Below are positions 61,693 through 64,000 of a DNA stretch of 64,000 nt, piece by piece. The position numbers were made by a program, and so were the translations under genes. The notes under the pieces were generated by a model. The model worked only from the letters and a program-made list of their open reading frames with translations. It ran no database searches and was not told where the DNA came from. Origin of the DNA: Chitinophaga alhagiae (GTDB lineage: Bacteria > Bacteroidota > Bacteroidia > Chitinophagales > Chitinophagaceae); NCBI RefSeq assembly GCF_003568665.1, contig NZ_QXMH01000006.1, positions 62,001-126,000 on the forward strand, given 5' to 3'. Each line of letters starts with the position of its first letter. Positions within the stretch are counted from its first letter, which is position 1.

Positions 61693-63246
61693 ATGATACA
61701 TTCCAGAACATGGCTGGCCACGGCGCTTTGCCTGCTATTGCTGGCAGGCTGCCGGAGCAAGCCCGCACAAAAAAGTCCCAACATCCTGTTCGTGATCTCA
61801 GACGACCAGTCTTTCCCGTATGCTTCAGCCTATGGCACGCCCGGCGTCAACACACCCAACTTTGATGCCGTTGCCGCCAGCGGGGTGCTCTTCAACAACG
61901 CCTTTGCCCCCGCGCCGCAGTGCAGCCCTTCCCGGGCCGCCATTCTCACCGGCCTCAACATCTGGCAACTGGAAGAAGCAGGCACCCACAGCAGTTACTT
62001 CCCCGTAAAGTTCCCTGTATTTACGGAACTGCTGAAGAAAGCGGGCTATTCAACCGGCTATACCGGCAAAGCCTGGGGGCCGGGCAACTGGAAAGATGCG
62101 GGATGGGCACATAACCCCGTGGCCGAAGCATACAACCGGCATACGCTTGTACCGCCTGTCAAAACCATCAGCAACATAGATTACAACGCCAACTTCAGGG
62201 ATTTCTACCAGCAAAAACAAGCCGGCCGGCCGTTCTTTTTCTGGGTAGGCGCGCTGGAACCGCACCGCCCCTATGCCAAAGGCTCCGGCGCCGGTACAGA
62301 TTCCGTGCATATACCCGCGTTCCTTCCCAACCACCCGGACGTTAAAAATGACATTGCGGACTACATGCAGGAGATTGCCTGGTTTGACCGGCAACTCGGC
62401 GGCATCCTTGATTTTTTGCGTGAGCAGGGCGAGCTGGACAATACCCTCATAGTGGTCACTTCAGATAACGGCATGCCGTTCCCTTCCGCCAAGGCTACCC
62501 TGATGGAATACGGCACCCACGTGCCGCTGGCCATTAGCTGGCCCGGCACCGTGCCTGGCGGTAGAAAAGAAGATGGCCTGATCAGCCTCATAGACCTGGC
62601 CCCTACCTTTTTGCAGGCAGCCGGCCTGACGGAGCTGCCCTCCATGACCGGCCATAGCCTGATGCCCCTGTTGCTGCAACAAGCCAGCGCTTCCCCCAAC
62701 GAATACGTGCTGACCGGCAGGGAAAGGCATTCCGCTTCGCGGCCGGACAATGTAGGCTACCCCTCACGCGGCATGAGAACGGCAGACTATCTCTTCCTGC
62801 TCAACCTCAAGCCAGACCGCTGGCCCGCAGGCGATCCGCCACCCGCAAAAGAAGAACCTGCCGCATCTGCAGACATCAAACCCATCGGCCCCGGCTACAA
62901 CGATATAGATGATCCTTCGCCCACCAAATCGCTGATGCAGGCCCACCCGGAGCAATGGCCGCTGCTCTTCAGCCAGGGCTTCGGGAAAAAAGAAATGGAG
63001 CAGTTGTTTGACATACGGCAAGACCCCGGCTGCACCAGGGACCTGGCGGCAGACCCGGCCTACGATTCTATCAGGCACGCCCTCAGCGCCCGGCTGAAAG
63101 AAACGCTGGCGCGGCAGGGAGACCCGCGGATGACCGGCAATGGGGATATTTTTGACAGTTACCCGCGCTTTGGCGCCATGCGCAACTGGCCCGGCTTTAA
63201 AAAAAGAGGGGAATACAACCCTGCATTTCAGCATACAGACCATTGA
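61693..63246 (+). CDS. Lipoprotein sulfatase, N-sulfoglucosamine sulfohydrolase-like
   Basis: A 517-residue sulfatase with a lipoprotein signal (ALCLLLLAGCRSK). Active-site blocks are NILFVISDDQSFPYASAYGT, maturation motif C77-S-P-S-R-A-A-I-L-T-G, GYTGKAWGPGNW (replacing the usual GKWH), FFFWVGALEPHRPY and LIVVTSDNGMPFPSAKATLM. The DDxxxxxxxAYG start and PNFDAVAASGVLFNNAF followed by CSPSRA resemble heparan N-sulfatase (SGSH)-type enzymes, which remove the N-sulfate of glucosamine; this is inferred. The lipid anchor would hold it at the membrane. It starts 4 bases after the fusion gene. Confidence 0.92.
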   Translation: MIHSRTWLATALCLLLLAGCRSKPAQKSPNILFVISDDQSFPYASAYGTPGVNTPNFDAVAASGVLFNNAFAPAPQCSPSRAAILTGLNIWQLEEAGTHSSYFPVKFPVFTELLKKAGYSTGYTGKAWGPGNWKDAGWAHNPVAEAYNRHTLVPPVKTISNIDYNANFRDFYQQKQAGRPFFFWVGALEPHRPYAKGSGAGTDSVHIPAFLPNHPDVKNDIADYMQEIAWFDRQLGGILDFLREQGELDNTLIVVTSDNGMPFPSAKATLMEYGTHVPLAISWPGTVPGGRKEDGLISLIDLAPTFLQAAGLTELPSMTGHSLMPLLLQQASASPNEYVLTGRERHSASRPDNVGYPSRGMRTADYLFLLNLKPDRWPAGDPPPAKEEPAASADIKPIGPGYNDIDDPSPTKSLMQAHPEQWPLLFSQGFGKKEMEQLFDIRQDPGCTRDLAADPAYDSIRHALSARLKETLARQGDPRMTGNGDIFDSYPRFGAMRNWPGFKKRGEYNPAFQHTDH

Positions 63247-63255
63247 TCACGTTCC

Positions 63256-64000
63256 ATGAAAAAGATTCTCACTATAGCGCTGTTGCAACTGCTGGCGCTG
63301 CACAGCATAAAGGCACAGCAAAAGAACATACCCGTTATCATCATCATGGCGGACCAGCTGCGTTATGATGCCCTCGGCGCCTATACGCCCCATATCAACG
63401 CGCTTAAAAAAGACGGCGTGGTATTTTCCCGCACCTACACCGCCAGCCCGATATGCGTACCCTCGCGCGGCGCATTTTTCACAGGCCGGTACCCTAACAA
63501 CAACGGCAGCCTGCTCAACGGATGGGTGGCGCAAGACGAGCATTACCGCAATGTAAAAAAGGGCACCCGCAACCTTTATGAGACCATGGGCAGGCATTGG
63601 AACGCCTGGCATGTAGGCAAGCAGCACTTTTTCACGCAGCCTGATATTGAAAAAGACGCCGCCGTTAACGTGCAGTGGATCACGCAGAAGACCTATCAGC
63701 AATGGCTGGCGCCCCAGGGCGTCAAGAAGCCCGGCGGGAAAGAGTTTACGGACTTTGCGCCGGAGCTGGTGTCTGGCGCCTATACACATACCAAACGCTA
63801 CACCATCCCCGCACATAAACGTTATAAAGAAGGGCTGCGCTATTTCCCTGACGATTATTTCGGGGAAAGGTCCGCCGGCATCATCAGGCAGCACGATGGC
63901 AAAAAACCGTTGATGCTGGCCACCATGTTCATGTCTCCGCATCCGCCTTTCCACATCCCCGACCCGTATTATGACAAGGTGAAAAAGCAGGACATCAGCA
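63256..64000 (+). CDS. Sulfatase, truncated by window end
   Basis: The first 248 residues of an exported sulfatase. It has a signal peptide (ILTIALLQLLALHSIKAQ), IIIMADQLRYDALGAY as the metal-site start, and maturation motif C67-V-P-S-R-G-A-F-F-T-G. The DQLRYDALG/ICVPSRGAFFTGRYP combination is shared with choline-sulfatase-like and iduronate/uronate-2-sulfatase-like enzymes, so a uronate 2-sulfatase role is possible in this locus. The gene continues beyond the window. It starts 9 bases after the previous sulfatase. Confidence 0.92.
   Translation, partial: MKKILTIALLQLLALHSIKAQQKNIPVIIIMADQLRYDALGAYTPHINALKKDGVVFSRTYTASPICVPSRGAFFTGRYPNNNGSLLNGWVAQDEHYRNVKKGTRNLYETMGRHWNAWHVGKQHFFTQPDIEKDAAVNVQWITQKTYQQWLAPQGVKKPGGKEFTDFAPELVSGAYTHTKRYTIPAHKRYKEGLRYFPDDYFGERSAGIIRQHDGKKPLMLATMFMSPHPPFHIPDPYYDKVKKQDIS

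Overview
The window reads as a chromosomal segment of a Bacteroidota bacterium, most likely a Chitinophagaceae (Chitinophaga-like) member. The evidence is a SusC/SusD pair with an ECF sigma/FecR regulator, type IX secretion parts (PorV, PorP/SprF, a DUF6089/PorG-like protein and a C-terminal sorting domain), many lipoproteins, and promoters that fit the Bacteroidota -7 consensus TAnnTTTG. The genus is not asserted. Nothing looks like a prophage, integrative element, insertion sequence or CRISPR array.

Layout. 1-2.2 kb: the end of an unidentified gene, a VOC-fold protein and a secreted calcineurin-like phosphoesterase. 2.4-8.6 kb: an efflux operon with a small membrane protein, a TolC-like channel and one long frame that joins an RND permease to its periplasmic adaptor. 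8.7-14.1 kb: two sulfatases and a tandem alpha/beta-hydrolase. 14.1-15.8 kb: a rhomboid-fold protein without catalytic residues, the remnant of a FAD-dependent oxidoreductase, and a DoxX-like protein. 16.3-22.2 kb: a TonB-C-like secreted protein, a giant Ig-repeat adhesin carrying a T9SS sorting domain, and PorV. 22.3-28.4 kb: a two-component system, two lipoproteins (one an RCC1 propeller), two small enzymes and a double-glycine-leader peptide. 28.4-29.1 kb: a repeat-rich noncoding stretch and tRNA-Leu(CAA). 29.1-37.8 kb: mostly housekeeping genes: an HscB-like protein lacking HPD, a lysine/saccharopine-type dehydrogenase, TrmN6, TsaD, a MacB-type permease, release factor 3 and a UbiD-type decarboxylase. 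38-49 kb: envelope genes (His-rich secreted protein, DUF6089 protein, TamB, TamL, PorP/SprF) and a domain-deleted MoeA-like protein.

49.5-64 kb: a polysaccharide utilization locus, cut by the window end. An ECF sigma factor and FecR-type anti-sigma precede a SusC transporter that carries an N-terminal signalling (STN) domain. Then come SusD, a Tat-exported propeller protein, a sulfatase fused to a heparinase II/III-like lyase, and two more sulfatases. Sulfatase types and lyase fold together suggest a sulfated glycosaminoglycan such as heparin/heparan sulfate as substrate. This is inferred from family resemblance.

The most unusual features are the two multi-enzyme fusions (RND-adaptor and sulfatase-lyase), a series of proteins that keep a fold but have lost its catalytic residues (rhomboid, HscB J-domain, MoeA, second esterase domain), and the double-glycine peptide with helically phased direct repeats upstream.
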